Source: Fremontodendron californicum
Taxonomy: Eukaryota; Streptophyta; Magnoliopsida; Malvales; Malvaceae
Direction of reading: 5' to 3'
NCBI GenBank assembly: GCA_030761205.1
Contig: JAULJL010000046.1
Span: 11,363,590 to 11,427,589 of the forward strand
Length of the DNA stretch: 64,000 nucleotides
The position numbers and the translations under genes were made by a program. A model generated the notes under the pieces. That model saw nothing but the letters and a program-made list of their open reading frames with translations. It searched no databases and was not told the DNA's origin. Below, piece by piece: positions 34,877-46,889 of this stretch. Numbering within the stretch: the stretch's first letter is position 1; every line of letters starts with the position of its first letter.

Positions 34877-35884
34877 ACTCACAGCAAATAGGCCCATACA
34901 AGATTTACCTTAAAACTTGCGAGCACGTCTTGGGAAGACAACAAGTTTGGCCTTGTAAGTCTTAAGCCTCTGAACATTGGCTTGAAGACCTTCAAGAGAT
35001 CGGTTCTTACGACGGTAATCAACTGAAATACCGACGGTAGGTGCAAGTTTCTTTGAAATACCGGCAGTCTGGTCAGAGAAGAAAGCGAGTGCCGCATTCA
35101 ATAAAACCATATACAAACTACATCAAGATGGGAAGTCCAAATTATCTAACATATCTGCTATGCACATCCATCTACACTCTTATAAAAGCACCAATAGGAT
35201 TCATTGTTCTTTTTTTTTCCTTTTAATTCGAACTGTTTAATTATAAACTTGATTGTCAATAAGGGTGTTAACAATATTTAAACTTGGTCACATAATCACA
35301 GTCAGAGTACCCAAATATTTCTTCAATCACTTGAAATAACTGTTAGCAGTTAAAACGAGATTTATCAAAAGTCTAATCCACAAATTTATTAGAACTTAGA
35401 TCAGGGTTGCGGACGTAATAAATATTATTGCGGTCAATTGCTATAAATATCAACAGCGAATATCGACGACGAAAAGAGTCGAAACCGCTAAATAACGACC
35501 GTAATATTACGTTGCGATCGCTATTTAAATCTCTAATTTTCAATAACCTGAGATGGTTGACTCAGGATCCGATTCTTCAAACTCACGACCAATCTGATCA
35601 TGTCGGACTTGGATGGTTCAACATGAGGCTAAGAAACGCTGCAGTCGTGGCAAAAAAAAAAAAAAAACAAGTACCAAGGAAATACAAAGTTCTTTTTAAT
35701 TCCTATGTCAATCATGGCAGGCAGTACAAAACAAGTCCAAAACCAAGTGGAACTTAAATGGAGGCCGAACCAGGCAAAACATAGTTGATTATTATAGCAT
35801 CTTTGACATGGGATTTATGGCTCTCTATAAATGCAGTAAAAAACTTTCTGGTAACTTACGCAGCACTGAATATTTTTATTTTCC

Positions 35885-36112
35885 TTGTCTAGCCCGGTTC
35901 GTGGGCTCAAAATACTGTTCATTTCTTAATAAAAAATTATTTTTATATTAATATTTTTATAATTAAATTTAAATAAAAATTATTTTATATTATGTGAATA
36001 GTGATTCGGACAGGATCGAGCTGGCCTAGATCATAAAAATGATTGCCTAGGCCCGGCCTAATACAGACCGGACTTGTCGGGTAGAGCGGGCTGTCCGGCC
36101 ATGAGCAGGTCT
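35885..36112. mobile_element. Family E TIR element
   Basis: The right end reads CCGGCCATGAGCAGGTCTAAA and the core TTAAATTTAAATAAAAATTATTTTATATTATGTGAATAGTGATTCGG. It is homologous to 30938-31224; the left end is approximate. Confidence 0.5.
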
Positions 36113-36484
36113 AAATTTGGACATCACAGGCTAGATCATTCGACTGGTTGCGCAGGCTTCTGAAAACCATTCATATTGTTGGCCTTTAACCTCAGAACTA
36201 TCATACTAATAGTTATCGTCTACTTGAATTTGCTAAAATTGTTCTTCGGAGCAAGGATTTTAATTGGGGTTGCGATCGAATTTCGATCAATTATGATAAA
36301 ATCGTAAAATAACGATTCAAACATCGTGTTACGACTTCTGTTTAAATCCATGTTTCGGAGTGCAAAGGTGCTAGACAAGATGGAGATAGTGGCTCCTCAA
36401 GATCTACATCGGAAGGTGGATAACTATTATAGATCTAGTGGCTCAAAAAAATTTAAGTTTCCCAATATCTTCAGCGCACGTTAG

Positions 36485-36970
36485 GGGTGAGCAAAATTTT
36501 GATTAACAGAATAAATCATTCGAAATTGACTGAATTTGATTTATTTGGTTCAGTTTATTCGATTTTTGGATTTATTCGATTATTTAACTTGATTTAATCG
36601 ATTTTGGATTTATTCGATTATTTAATTTTATTTAATCGGTTTATTTGATTAGTTTACCTTTTTTATTTTAAAACCGAATCGATCGAATAAATCAATAATT
36701 AATTAAAAAAAATAAATAATATTATTTTTATTTAAATGTACCCAAAACCTAAACCCAACGCAACAACTCATAACCCTAACAAATAAAAAAACTCATAAAT
36801 CAAACCTTTAGAGTAAAACCGAAAAAAAATTAACCGAACCAAACCGATAATTTTGGTTAGTTCAGTTTTAGGATTTTTTTTCAATTCGGTTCAATCGATT
36901 TTATAAATTAATTTGATTTAATCGATTTTTGAAATTTTAAAATCAAACCGACCGAGTGATCACTCTTAGC
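36485..36970. repeat. AATCGATT/AACCGAA-rich repeat (family G)
   Basis: It begins GGGGTGAGCAAAATTTTGATTAAC, continues through many TTATTCGATT and AACCGAACC motifs, and ends CCGAGTGATCACTCTTA. It is comparable with 24935-25395. Confidence 0.5.
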
Positions 36971-37273
36971 TTTTGCTGTTGTTCGAAGAATGATGGTATA
37001 GAGTTTGAGATTAACTTATATTAAGATCATCCTAAAAAGTGATTTATTTTAATGGTGCCTAAAAAATCACTTTTTAAGATGATCCTAATATAAATTAACT
37101 CATAGAGCTTAGTCCAAGGTAACTATGAGTTGGATTTGGGTAAGTTTCGAGTTTAACTTACAATTATAATTAAACAATTATCAACAAACATCCAAAATAA
37201 GAAACTAATGAACTTTATCCAGGAAAGATTGAAGTAAAAGAAGAAAAAGAAGAAGAATTGGCATTCTACAACT

Positions 37274-40200
37274 TTAAGCCCATACAGCCAGAAGAGACAT
37301 AAGACCAGAGCCAAGAAGAAGAGAAATACTGGCGCCTGCTTGAAGTATTCCATTGTTTTGCAACTTTGGGTTCATGAAATCAGCAGCCAAAAGATCCACA
37401 AGCGCCATATATATTAAAATCCCAGCTGATGCTGCGTTTAAGATCCCTTCAACAATAAGAGCAGTCGGGCTGCTCTCATTGTATATTGTTGATATTCCTA
37501 TTCCTATAGCAATTCCTACTGGGGTTGTGAGAGAGAAAAAAAGTGCCATAATTGCAACAGTTCGAGACTTGAATTCTGCCTGCAAAAACATTGAATGGTA
37601 ATTAAAATAAAGATTTTGCTAACGAATGTCCTAAGGACACTCTTTAAAGTTACTATATATAGCAATATTTTCATTCAATATATTGAAAATGATAAATAAA
37701 ATTGTCCGCTTTTGTATTTAAATAATACTTTTACTATAAATAATATTAACTAAAAAAATGTTCTAAGGATACTCGTTAGCAAAACCCTTAAAACAAAACC
37801 ATACACATAATTTTTTCTACTTTAATATTAATTGATACTATTGAAAAGGAAAAGACTTGAGTTTTCATCGATGCCTTTTGCTGCTTTCAAAATAAACTTC
37901 TACCGAAAGTTCTCTCATCTCCAACCTGTTTGATTACCGTTTTAACAGCCTATATTGCTCCGACTCTTCATTTTTCTTAAAATATTCGTATTCGATATTC
38001 GTGTCAAATGCATATTCGGACATGGGTATGGGGATATGACCCTCCAAGTACTCTCCAAATGCATAAAAAACTTTAAAAATTTTGAACATACCCGTGTCGA
38101 ACACATATCTGTATCCGACATTCACACTCGAGTTCGAGTAACATAGTTAATAACAGCTCCTATCTTAGAAAAATGGGAAAATATATGTACAATCCCAAAA
38201 AATTTCAAAGGCGTTGATGAAAACTTTTACAGGACATAAGATTTCCCCTGTTCCAGTTTACAGGAAAGGTTCAAATTTATTTATAAAAACAAATTCTGAA
38301 AGTTCATTAGCAGTCTTTCTCCTGGAAAATACTCTTAGAACCTCAGAAGAGGAGGAAGAAGTAGCATTCATGGAGATTCAGGGGAAAGTCATAAGCATAT
38401 AAATGATTAAAACATTAATGTTATGTTTGAAAACATGAATTTAAAAATTTAGATTTAGATTTGAATTTCATTTGCTATATAAATTATGATAATAAAATGA
38501 ACACATTATGTATAAATTAGTTAAAACTTAATATGATTATTTATTTGAAAGGTATAAAAACATAAATTTCAAATTCACAAATAGTTATAAGTATTTCAAA
38601 TTCATCACTAAATAAGTATCTAACAAATCCATGGATTTGAAAAATAATCATCAATATTATATTTACATGTGTTTTATTACATAATTTATACTATTTTCAA
38701 AATCTAAATTTATTTTTTGAAATTAACGCAAGCTAAGATTATTGTTACCTGGGAAATGCATCCACCAAGTCCCATGCCTTCAAAGAATTGATGAAAGGTG
38801 AGTGCAGCCACCAAAGGTTTTATAGTCTTTGGACTTTCAGAAGCACCCAAAGATATTCCTATTATCACAGAGTGCACCACTATTCCCAACTCCAAAACCT
38901 TCAAAATATCAATTCTATAACATCCAATTAATTTCATGGTGTTGAAATTTGATCAAATATCAGTTCATATCTTAACCCAAAGAAAAGAATTAAAAATTAC
39001 TTCCACCACTTTCCCCTAATATATATGATTTTTTTTTTTTTTTTTACAAACGAAGTCACATCATGAAAATAGAGAAAGAAATTGCAGATGCGAGACTCAA
39101 ATCTCAAACCTATTTATTAAGGGTCAGTTTAGAATTGCTGTTGAAAAAATTTTGAATTGAAAAAATTTTGTTTAAAAGTATGTTGAAAGAATTTGGTTTA
39201 ATAATTTTTAAGTGTTATTGCAGTGAAAAAGTGCTCTGAGCAATTGAAATAACAAAAAATATATATGTTTAAAATACTAAAAATTTAAAAATGTGATCAT
39301 AATAAAATCATTTTATTCAAAAATCAACTTTTAAAACTCAAAAACTCTATTTTTTTTAATTTTTTGATTTGGGTTGTCAGATCATAGTTTCAAGCGCAAA
39401 AGTTCAAAAACTATTTGTTTATTTTTTTTTTTCATTGTCAAACTATAATTTCAACCGTAAAAGTTAAATTTTTTTACCCGTTAAGTATTATATTTGCGAT
39501 GAAATTTAAATTTTAATCTCCAAAATTGTGCTCACAACAATATTAAACGAGGACTAAACACGAAAAAGTTAGGTTCAGACAAAATTGTGCTCACAACAAT
39601 ATTAAACGAGGACTAAACACGAAAAAGTTAGGTTTAGACAAAAAGTACCTGAGATACTACTCGGTGTCGAAGAAGCTCAGATGAACCTGAACGCTCAAGC
39701 ATAGAAATCGAACCATGAGAATGGCCATGAGTTGCATGAGTATGAACATGTACCAGATTTTCATCATTTTCTCCTGTTTTCTCTTCATCGCCGCCGCCGT
39801 CGCCGCCGCCATCAACCTGTTGGGTCTTACTTAAGTGAGACTTGGTGTAATGAGAAGTGGCAAACACATCAACCATCAATGTAGCAATAGCAGAGCCCAT
39901 AGCCACCAATCCGGCGAACGGAAACTTCCCCCATGGATTTTCATTGAGGCAAGGAGATGTCAAATTCTCAGTCGCATCGGGAAGAACATGGATAAACCCT
40001 GTCGACAATATCACTCCGGCAGCAAAGGCTTTGATTATGAAGAAAACATTCTTTTCGGGACGTAAAGCCTTGAAAGTTTTTCCAAGCAAAGGAAAGCAAA
40101 CTCCAATGGCTCCAGCAACAAGAATCGAAGCTATGGCTGCCATCTTGTATTTGAATGCCAGAGGCTTGTTTCGATCTTCATCTTCAGGTTCACACGTGCA

Positions 40201-40281
40201 ATCTCCTCGTACCAGTAAAGGAAGTAGGATGATAAAGAAGCAAAGAAATGGCAAGAACTGAGCTTGTTTAAAGTCGATCAT
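37274..40281 (-). CDS. ZIP-family zinc/iron transporter (3 exons)
   Basis: A ZIP transporter moves Zn2+ or related divalent metals into the cytosol across the plasma or an organelle membrane. Exons on the minus strand: 40281-39649, 38898-38749, 37579-37274. They give 211 + 50 + 101 = 362 aa, normal for plant ZIPs (about 340-370), with all introns GT-AG in phase 0. A signal peptide (about 1-26) is followed by eight predicted membrane segments. A His-rich cytosolic loop ([14 protein letters not shown]) after a Gly/Asp stretch lies between TM3 and TM4. The metal-site signatures [10 protein letters not shown] (TM4) and [11 protein letters not shown] (TM5) are both in exon 2. TM6-8 and the ending AVWA are in exon 3. 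A TATA box lies 85 bases upstream. It is closest to ZIP1/ZIP3-type proteins from memory; the metal preference cannot be read from sequence. Confidence 0.95.
37611..37788. mobile_element. AT-rich TIR element (family B), probable Mutator type
   Basis: The ends AGATTTTGCTAACGAATGTCC and GGATACTCGTTAGCAAAACCC form imperfect inverted repeats of about 22 bp. The flanks TTAAAATAA and TTAAAACAA match at 8 of 9 positions, which suits a 9-bp Mutator-type duplication. It is in intron 2 of the ZIP gene. Confidence 0.68.
37950..38146 (+). mobile_element. hAT-like MITE (family A), copy 12
   Basis: A 197-bp copy in intron 2 of the ZIP gene, antisense to the gene. It begins CTATATTGCTCCGACTC and ends GAGTTCGAGTAACATAG. 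TAACAGC occurs on both sides, but the duplication is not clean. Confidence 0.85.
39521..39638. repeat. 59-bp tandem duplication in ZIP intron 1
   Basis: Two adjacent 59-base copies begin at 39521 and 39580 (CAAAATTGTGCTCACAAC...). They appear to differ at one position (AGGTTCAGAC versus AGGTTTAGAC). The second copy ends about 10 bases from the intron's 5' splice site. Confidence 0.9.
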
Positions 40282-40360
40282 GGCGGAAACTGAAAACTGA
40301 ATCCGATTTAGGGTAAAGAAAATGAAATGTTTTTCAAGAGAAAGTGAATCAGGAAGTGTT

Positions 40361-40370
40361 GTTTATATAG
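40361..40370 (-). promoter_or_regulatory. TATA box candidate of the ZIP gene
   Basis: CTATATAAAC on the minus strand, 80-90 bases upstream of the ATG at 40281. Confidence 0.6.
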
Positions 40371-41327
40371 GAGAAACTAGGCAGAGTTTACTGAAGCCAT
40401 TGTGGCCCCATAATTCAATCTGAAAATTCACTAATCAAACGAAATTTTCAGAGAGAAAAAAAAAGAGATGAAAAAATTACACTTGGGGATGATTTGGTCA
40501 ACTGATAATGAAGATTAAACTCTCTGTTATTGCATTGAATTTGTAAATCATGGAAGAATAATAATGAGCTCATGCATTTTCAATATATTAGTTGTAAACT
40601 TGTAATTTAAAAAGATTTCCCAAATTAAAAATGCAATTTTTTGAGATAAACAATGAAGACTTTGAGATCTTGAGAACATCGAGAGGTGTTCAAAGAATGT
40701 CGACATAACTACCATTAAGAAGAAAATTCAAAGCTTTCCCATTGTTCAGGCCAAGCTTAAATTGGTAAAATTCAAACAAAATGTTGATATTCTTGGGGGA
40801 TTTATTTTATTTTTGGCAAGAAGATGATGATCTATATGGGAACAGAAATTGCCTATTAGGATATTCCTCCTAAGGCATCTATCTGTTCATTTCTTTAATA
40901 AAAGAAAAATTGTTCACATCTAATTATATTTTGGATCCGATTAATTAGTACTTATAAACACCAATTAAAAATTGTTTTATTATTATTTAAAAAAAATTAT
41001 ATTTAATATATTATTTTTATTGAATTAAAAAAATATTAATTATATTTTTTATATAAATATTATTTTAATAAATATCATTAAATACCTATTAACATTTTCC
41101 GTATTCCTTTTCAACATTCATAATACACAAGACCCCAAAAAATAGCTCTTGGATTTCTTTTCATTTTTCCTTTGTTATACTCTTTCAGTTTCAATTTCTT
41201 GTGTCCATCTTTTCTTTTTTGTCCTAAACTCTTGGAAACTCAGAAAAAGAAAAAACAAAATGTCATCTTTGATGACAAATAATTCAAAACTACTACTTTA
41301 ACTTGATCCTTAAATAATAAAAAATTT

Positions 41328-41495
41328 TGCTAACGAATATTTTTTAAATTAATTAATATATTATTTATAAAAAAAATATTATATTAAATGTAATATTTAA
41401 TAATTTTATTTATCATTTATAATATATTAAATAAAAATATTATTATATATAATAATTTTAAAAAATATCCTTCAACCACTTGTTAACAAAATCTA
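41328..41495. mobile_element. AT-rich TIR element (family B)
   Basis: It begins AATTTTGCTAACGAATATT and ends CACTTGTTAACAAAATC, with TAATAATAAA-like flanks on both sides. It has the same terminal motifs as 37611-37788. Confidence 0.6.
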
Positions 41496-42171
41496 ATAAT
41501 AAATAGCATAGCATCTTTTGACTTTCAAAATTTTATTTTTTAGTACTTTCTTTATAATTTTAAGTTTCAACAGTCTTTACGAGGAGTTGACTTTATTTGT
41601 ACAATATAGATATTTATATTAATGCAATGTATAATTATTATAGCTAGTTATTAATTTAACAAAATGGCACTTCGAATCTCCGAAAGGACACCTTAATACT
41701 TCAAATTTGAATCTATCAACAAGAACTTTTTTTGTATTTTAGTGTATTTAATATTAAAATTAATCTTTTTATAAAATTAAAGTTTCATGATTTTTAATGT
41801 TAAAAATAAAAAATTATAAAATATAAAAAAGAGTAAGAATTTTAGGTGTTTAGAAAAGGAAAGAAGATATAGTTTTAGAACACTTTTAAGAAAGAAGATA
41901 CACAATAAAAATAAAAAGAAGAGAATATTTGAAAATGCAACAAATACAACAGAGGAAATGTTATTACTTTGTTAGTATAAGATATGATTAGCCCAATTAA
42001 TTGGTAGGTATTGCTTAAAAAGTATTTTATTATTATTTAAAAATAAATTATATTTAAGATACTAATTTTAATAAATTAAAAAAAAAAATTCATTAATTTT
42101 TTTTTAAAATTTCACCTTAAATAGTACCATTACGCATCGAATAAACTATTCAGTTTAGACTCTAGAATTTT

Positions 42172-42515
42172 TTTAAAGATTTTGTTAACAAGTGCCCTAA
42201 GAACGGGTTAAGATCCAGTCCATTACTTTTCAATACATTCATCTTTACCATTAATATGTGTAGGGCACACTAATTAATTGCGAAAGTCTCACTTGTGAAT
42301 GGTGATTAAGATTTATTGAAAAGTAATGGATTGAAAAAATAATAAAAGGGAGCCGGACCCCCTAAGGACAGTCTTTAAGGTTACTAAATATAATAATATA
42401 TTTAATCAATGTATTGAAAATTATGCATAAAATTGTCTACCTTTTACATTTAATATAATATTATTACTATAAATAATATATTAACTAACCTTAAATCATC
42501 CAAAGTTCTCAAGTG
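42172..42515. mobile_element. Family B element interrupted by a hairpin insertion
   Basis: The left end reads AGATTTTGTTAACAAGTGCCCTAAG, and the characteristic core (TACTAAATATAATAATATATTTAATCAATGTATTGAAAATTATGCATAAAATTG) resumes at about 42365. The gap is largely filled by a hairpin whose arms read CCATTACTTTTCAATA and TATTGAAAAGTAATGG (42211-42337). Confidence 0.5.
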
Positions 42516-42727
42516 GAGACAACAAAATCGTCCATTACATTCCTGAAATTTTTATATGCATGAACTTGTCATTACTATATGCATAGAGTACTAGATTTGC
42601 TCACAATTTTGTGGCAACCTTCTTCGAACATCTCAAGAAATCCAGCAACCCAGCGGTCAGCGTTTTCCACCCACTCATTTCGATGCATAGCAACAATTTG
42701 TATAAGTATTGTCAGGTAAGATTAGTG

Positions 42728-43076
42728 AATTAGATTTGCTTATCAGTTTTACACACTTTCATAATTTTTTATACGATTTATATTTGCTTGATCCAACAAT
42801 TATATTTCATGTTCTATTCATGTAGATCGTGCACGTCGAGTTTCGAGTAAATTAAAAATGTCTAATTATTTGTTCGATGTAAAAAAATTTTAACCGTAAA
42901 TATATAATAAAAAAAGATAGTATTTTCGATCGATATGATAGAGATATCGGATCGATTCGAAATTTTACGTGCACGACGAGTACAATTATATTGTTAAATC
43001 CAAAGGTCGGTTTGTTAAAATATAAATCGTATAAAAAGTTATTAAAAGTGTGTAAAACTGATTTAGTTTTACACTA
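42728..43076. mobile_element. Foldback element with ~55-bp arms
   Basis: The left arm includes CAGTTTTACACACTTTCATAA and TTTTATACGATTTATATT. The right arm has AATATAAATCGTATAAAAAG and AAAAGTGTGTAAAACTG. The interior shows a second, inner pair of motifs (ATCGTGCACGTCGAGTTTCG and CGAAATTTTACGTGCACGACGAG). Confidence 0.6.
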
Positions 43077-43090
43077 ATGTAAGTAGATCC

Positions 43091-43148
<58 letters not shown>
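43091..43148. repeat. Compound (TC)n(TA)n microsatellite
   Basis: About ten CT units run directly into about eighteen TA units. Confidence 0.95.
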
Positions 43149-43151
<3 letters not shown>

Positions 43152-44084
43152 TATGTCATGCAGAATTAAGCAAATGTGAATCATGAGACAACATAGTACT
43201 AAATCGCGGTCGCGGATTTCATCGTGGATGCGGTTACGTAACGTGTCGCGGACGTGAATTTATTAGTATTTCAATGAATTTAATAATATCACGGACGTTA
43301 CGTAACAGGTAAAATGCGATGCGAAACTCTTAATTCCCGTTACGTCGCGGCCGTTAACAGCCACATTTAAGAACTATGTGAGGCAATCCCAGCTTTTAAC
43401 AGAAGAGGGAAAGGTCATTAAACTAGATAGCCATGGCATGAGAGTGGACAAACCTTTTCTCCCACTTTTTCTTGGTGTTCCTTTACTTTTTCATGTAGTT
43501 TTCTTCAGTCTCATGTTCACTCTCAGTCTCTTTTCCTGTTGACATTAATAGGAATATCAACAAAGAAGCCTTATTAAGAAAAACAAGACATTTTTTGCCA
43601 AAAAAAGAAAAATAAGACATTCAAGACAGAGATCTTATCTTCACATACCTAATTCCAAGCTCTTTCCTTGAATATCCATGGTCCAAGTTACGAAGCACGT
43701 ACTGGTTATAATCTTTAACAATTCTTATTATAATTAATATCTGACGTAGAAATCCCGTCAGTTCGTTTTGTTTCCTTGAACTTCCCATCAGCTTTAACCT
43801 AAGAACAAGAACTACTAATTGGTCTCCTACTTTAGAAAAAAATTACTACAAAAATAAATAAAGATAATAATACTAAGTACACATATTTTATATTTTATAC
43901 ACATAAACTATATATACTATTTTTTGAGTTTTATTTTTATGTATGTGTATATAATGTTTCTCAAATAAAAATAGTTAAAATAAGACTAAGAAATAGGACG
44001 ATATAAGGGAAAAATAAGATTAAAAAATCCACAACAGTTAGCGAGGAGTCATTCATTGTCAACATGGGTTTGATTTAGATTCGG

Positions 44085-44345
44085 TAATTCGAGTATTCAT
44101 GTCGTATTTGTATATTTTTTTGTATCATAATCGCGTTTAAATTATTTTATATTTATATAAATTTTGACGTATTAATAATTTGTATTATATAAATTTTGAC
44201 ATGTTTGTGTATTTGTATCATGTCTGCGTTTTTTTTTTTTTTTGTATTGTATCGTGTCGTATTTCATGTCATATATTAGTTATTTTTTTTCGTGTCATGT
44301 TTATATCATATAATCGTGTTGTATCCAATATTATTAGGCCTAATT
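44085..44345. repeat. Dispersed CGTGTCGTATTT-type repeat (family F)
   Basis: It contains TTTTATATTTATATAAATTTTGACG, TATCGTGTCGTATTTCATG and the end motif CAATATTATTAGGCCTAATT. It is homologous to 45375-45650, 49870-50115 and, inverted, 63235-63490. Confidence 0.55.
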
Positions 44346-45374
44346 TGATACATGTGGAGAGTATTTGGAAAATAAAATCAAAGTTGGGGCCTTGAAAGGC
44401 AGCCTTAGGCACATCCATAAGATAAAAAATTTCATATAAAAATAACAAAAGGGTTCCTTGTGTAAGAAAATAACATTTTGAGTTGGGTTGACTTGAGCTT
44501 GAAAAACATTACCCAAGCCCAGCTTTATAAGAGTAGGTCTGCAAGTTGGACGGGAAATTGTTTTATTTATAGACAATTAATTCTAAACAAGCTTATTAAT
44601 AGATTTTTAATTAAATTTTTTTTCTTATCTAGAGGATAATTTTAAAACTTTAGAGACTAATTGGTACTACTACTTCAATTAAAGGCAAAATTATCCAAAG
44701 AACATAATGCTCCCATAATTAAAGTAATTGAGGGACTTATTTAGAACCTTTCAAAGTTAGGACACATTTTTTTTTTATTTGATGAAGGAAATATTCAAAT
44801 CATGTAATAAACTAATAATAACTAAATCAAATGATTGGATATAAAAAAATTTGAAATTTTTTTTTTTTATTGGTGTGCTTGATTGAAAATATGAAAAAGT
44901 TGAGAGAAATTTTTTTTTCAATCTATAAAATGAAATATATATTTGTTATACTATTTGTAAGTTAAGATATAAATGTAAAATCTGAATAATGATGGATAAT
45001 ATTTAATAAAAATGATATGAATAATCTTGTAAACATGTAACATTTAATTCACATATTTTTCATTTTCTTTTATTCTATCTTTTCAATTTAAAATAATTTA
45101 TTTTTATGAATAACAATAAAAATGATCATGTTTTATTATCCTTCCTTTTACTTTTCTCTCATACAAGTCCTAATAAAATTTATTTTTCTTTTCATTTTTT
45201 TCTTCCACATCCTACCAAACACTGATTATTCAAATATGATTTAAACCAATTGTTAGAAAAGCAAGGTGTTTGCTTTTGATGGATCAAATTCAAGTCCATA
45301 TTTCAATTATTAATATCAAATGGTCAAACAAGATGATATCATCCAAGCGGCACATGGAGCATATTCTAATTTTG

Positions 45375-45650
45375 TATATATAGATCAGATATTTCGTGTA
45401 ATTTTATCATATTTGTGTTATTTTTTTTATCATAGTCGTATTTAAGATTTTATTAATTTATATAAATTTTGACACGTTAATAATTCGTGTTATATAGATT
45501 TTGAAACGTTCGTATATTTTTATAGTATTCATGTTATTTTTTTCGTATCGTGTCGTATTTTATATCGTGTTATAATTATTTTTCGTGTGTGTTCGTATCA
45601 TGTAATTATATTGTGTCCAAAATTATCAAATTTATACATATAAATACGTT
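45375..45650. repeat. Dispersed CGTGTCGTATTT-type repeat (family F)
   Basis: It has the same motif order as 44085-44345: ATATTTGTGTTATTTTTTTTATCATAGTCG, GACACGTTAATAATTCGTG, CGTATCGTGTCGTATTTTAT, ending CCAAAATTATCAAATTTATAC. Confidence 0.55.
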
Positions 45651-46889
45651 CGGAAAGATATAATTATTACTGTAATATAATGCTGAAATTAAGGTGCCTC
45701 AATAATGTTCTTTTACCAATTAAAGATTGATGTAATCTAAATCTTAGTGAATCAAATTTGTAAGGATTAGCCTAAATTTGACTTTGTCAATTCCATTTTC
45801 TCTTTTCTTTTTATGTCAATTGGGTCCCATTAGAGGCTCAGATTCACCCCCTCTTCCCAAACCATTTCACTCTCATTTCTGTCTTTTTCTTTAATTATCA
45901 AATTTTGAATTCCTATTTCTTTTTCATTTTCATTTGCACCTATAAATGTGCTCAAAGAATTTCTCCCATTCAGCGGCATGTTTTTGCACTAAATTCCACC
46001 AATTCGGAATCAAATGTTTAACCCTAAAACAGCTTAGAATTAGTTTCCTTCCTAATTGGTTGAATTTGGGTTAAAAAGTACATTTAAAAGTAAAAAATAT
46101 GACTTTTTAAAATGGATGAAATAACGAATTTTAAAATTAAGAATGGTCATAGAGAAAATATGACATTTTTTAGATATTTTTAAATAGATACGCATTTCAT
46201 AATGAGATCAATATAAAATAAACCATACACAACAAATAATATTTAACGTACTTTAATTTTAATTGTCTATATTCATGTATGAAAAAAAAAAATTACTATA
46301 AATTTGAGATTACAAAGAGTATAAAACATTCAGTAATCTCGAATCTCGAAATATACATAACTTTCATACTCTTTAGTGTTTAAACACATGAATATAAATA
46401 AACACACCCAATAAATAAATACTAATCCCAAATCTTGAAACAAACATAATTTTCATACTCTATAGTCTATAGTGTTTAAACACATTAAATTAATATCATT
46501 TATCCCATTAAATCCGATGTTTTTCTTAACTTTTTCTCACATCCATACAAACTATCTCTCACATAAAAATCATATAAAAATTACATTTTCTCGTAATTCT
46601 AAAAGTTAAGATCCACTCCATATTCATAAAGCCTATTTGATCAACAAAAAAATAAAATTCATTAAAAATTCCATCCCATTAAATATATTTACCTTTTAAA
46701 TAAACTTAATTACCAAATAATTGTTCGACCAACAGAATTCAATTAAATTTCAAACTAAGTAAAATATCAAACACTTTTCAATTTATATATATCTGGATTC
46801 TAGATGATGTTTTCATCATAATTTGAGTGACACCCGTTTTGAATTTTATTATTCTGTTCGATATATATAATCTAAAGAAACTATATTCT

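Larger units (their letters stand above)
33605..35095 (-). pseudogene. RPL13: Decayed 60S ribosomal protein L13 (RPL13/BBC1) gene copy
   Basis: Two exon-like blocks on the minus strand match eukaryotic RPL13 (eL13). Block 1 (about 35095-34909) encodes [20 protein letters not shown] through [19 protein letters not shown]. Block 2 (33768-33605) encodes AGDSTAEELANATQIQG, then SYMPI, then, after a gap, KLRIERTNASHIGVRLKKAA to the natural EEKK stop. At least three defects are visible. The N-terminal ~95 residues are absent. An extra base at the end of block 1 creates TAA. About 20 codons between MPI and KLRIERT are lost, with a frameshift. The retained intron with splice-like ends shows it is a duplicated, not a processed, copy. 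The intron holds nested transposons. Confidence 0.82.
35096..37273. other. Intergenic region between the RPL13 pseudogene and the ZIP gene
   Basis: No gene is supported. It includes a family E element at 35885-36112 and AATCGATTT/AACCGAA-rich repeat at 36485-36970 (GGGGTGAGCA left end). A short region around 35400-35520 is rich in CGACGA and TTGCGATCG motifs. Confidence 0.5.

Noticed and set aside
34909..35095. Functional RPL13 exon
   Set aside because: The frame reaches a stop at the exon end, the N-terminal region is missing and the downstream exon has a deletion with frameshift.
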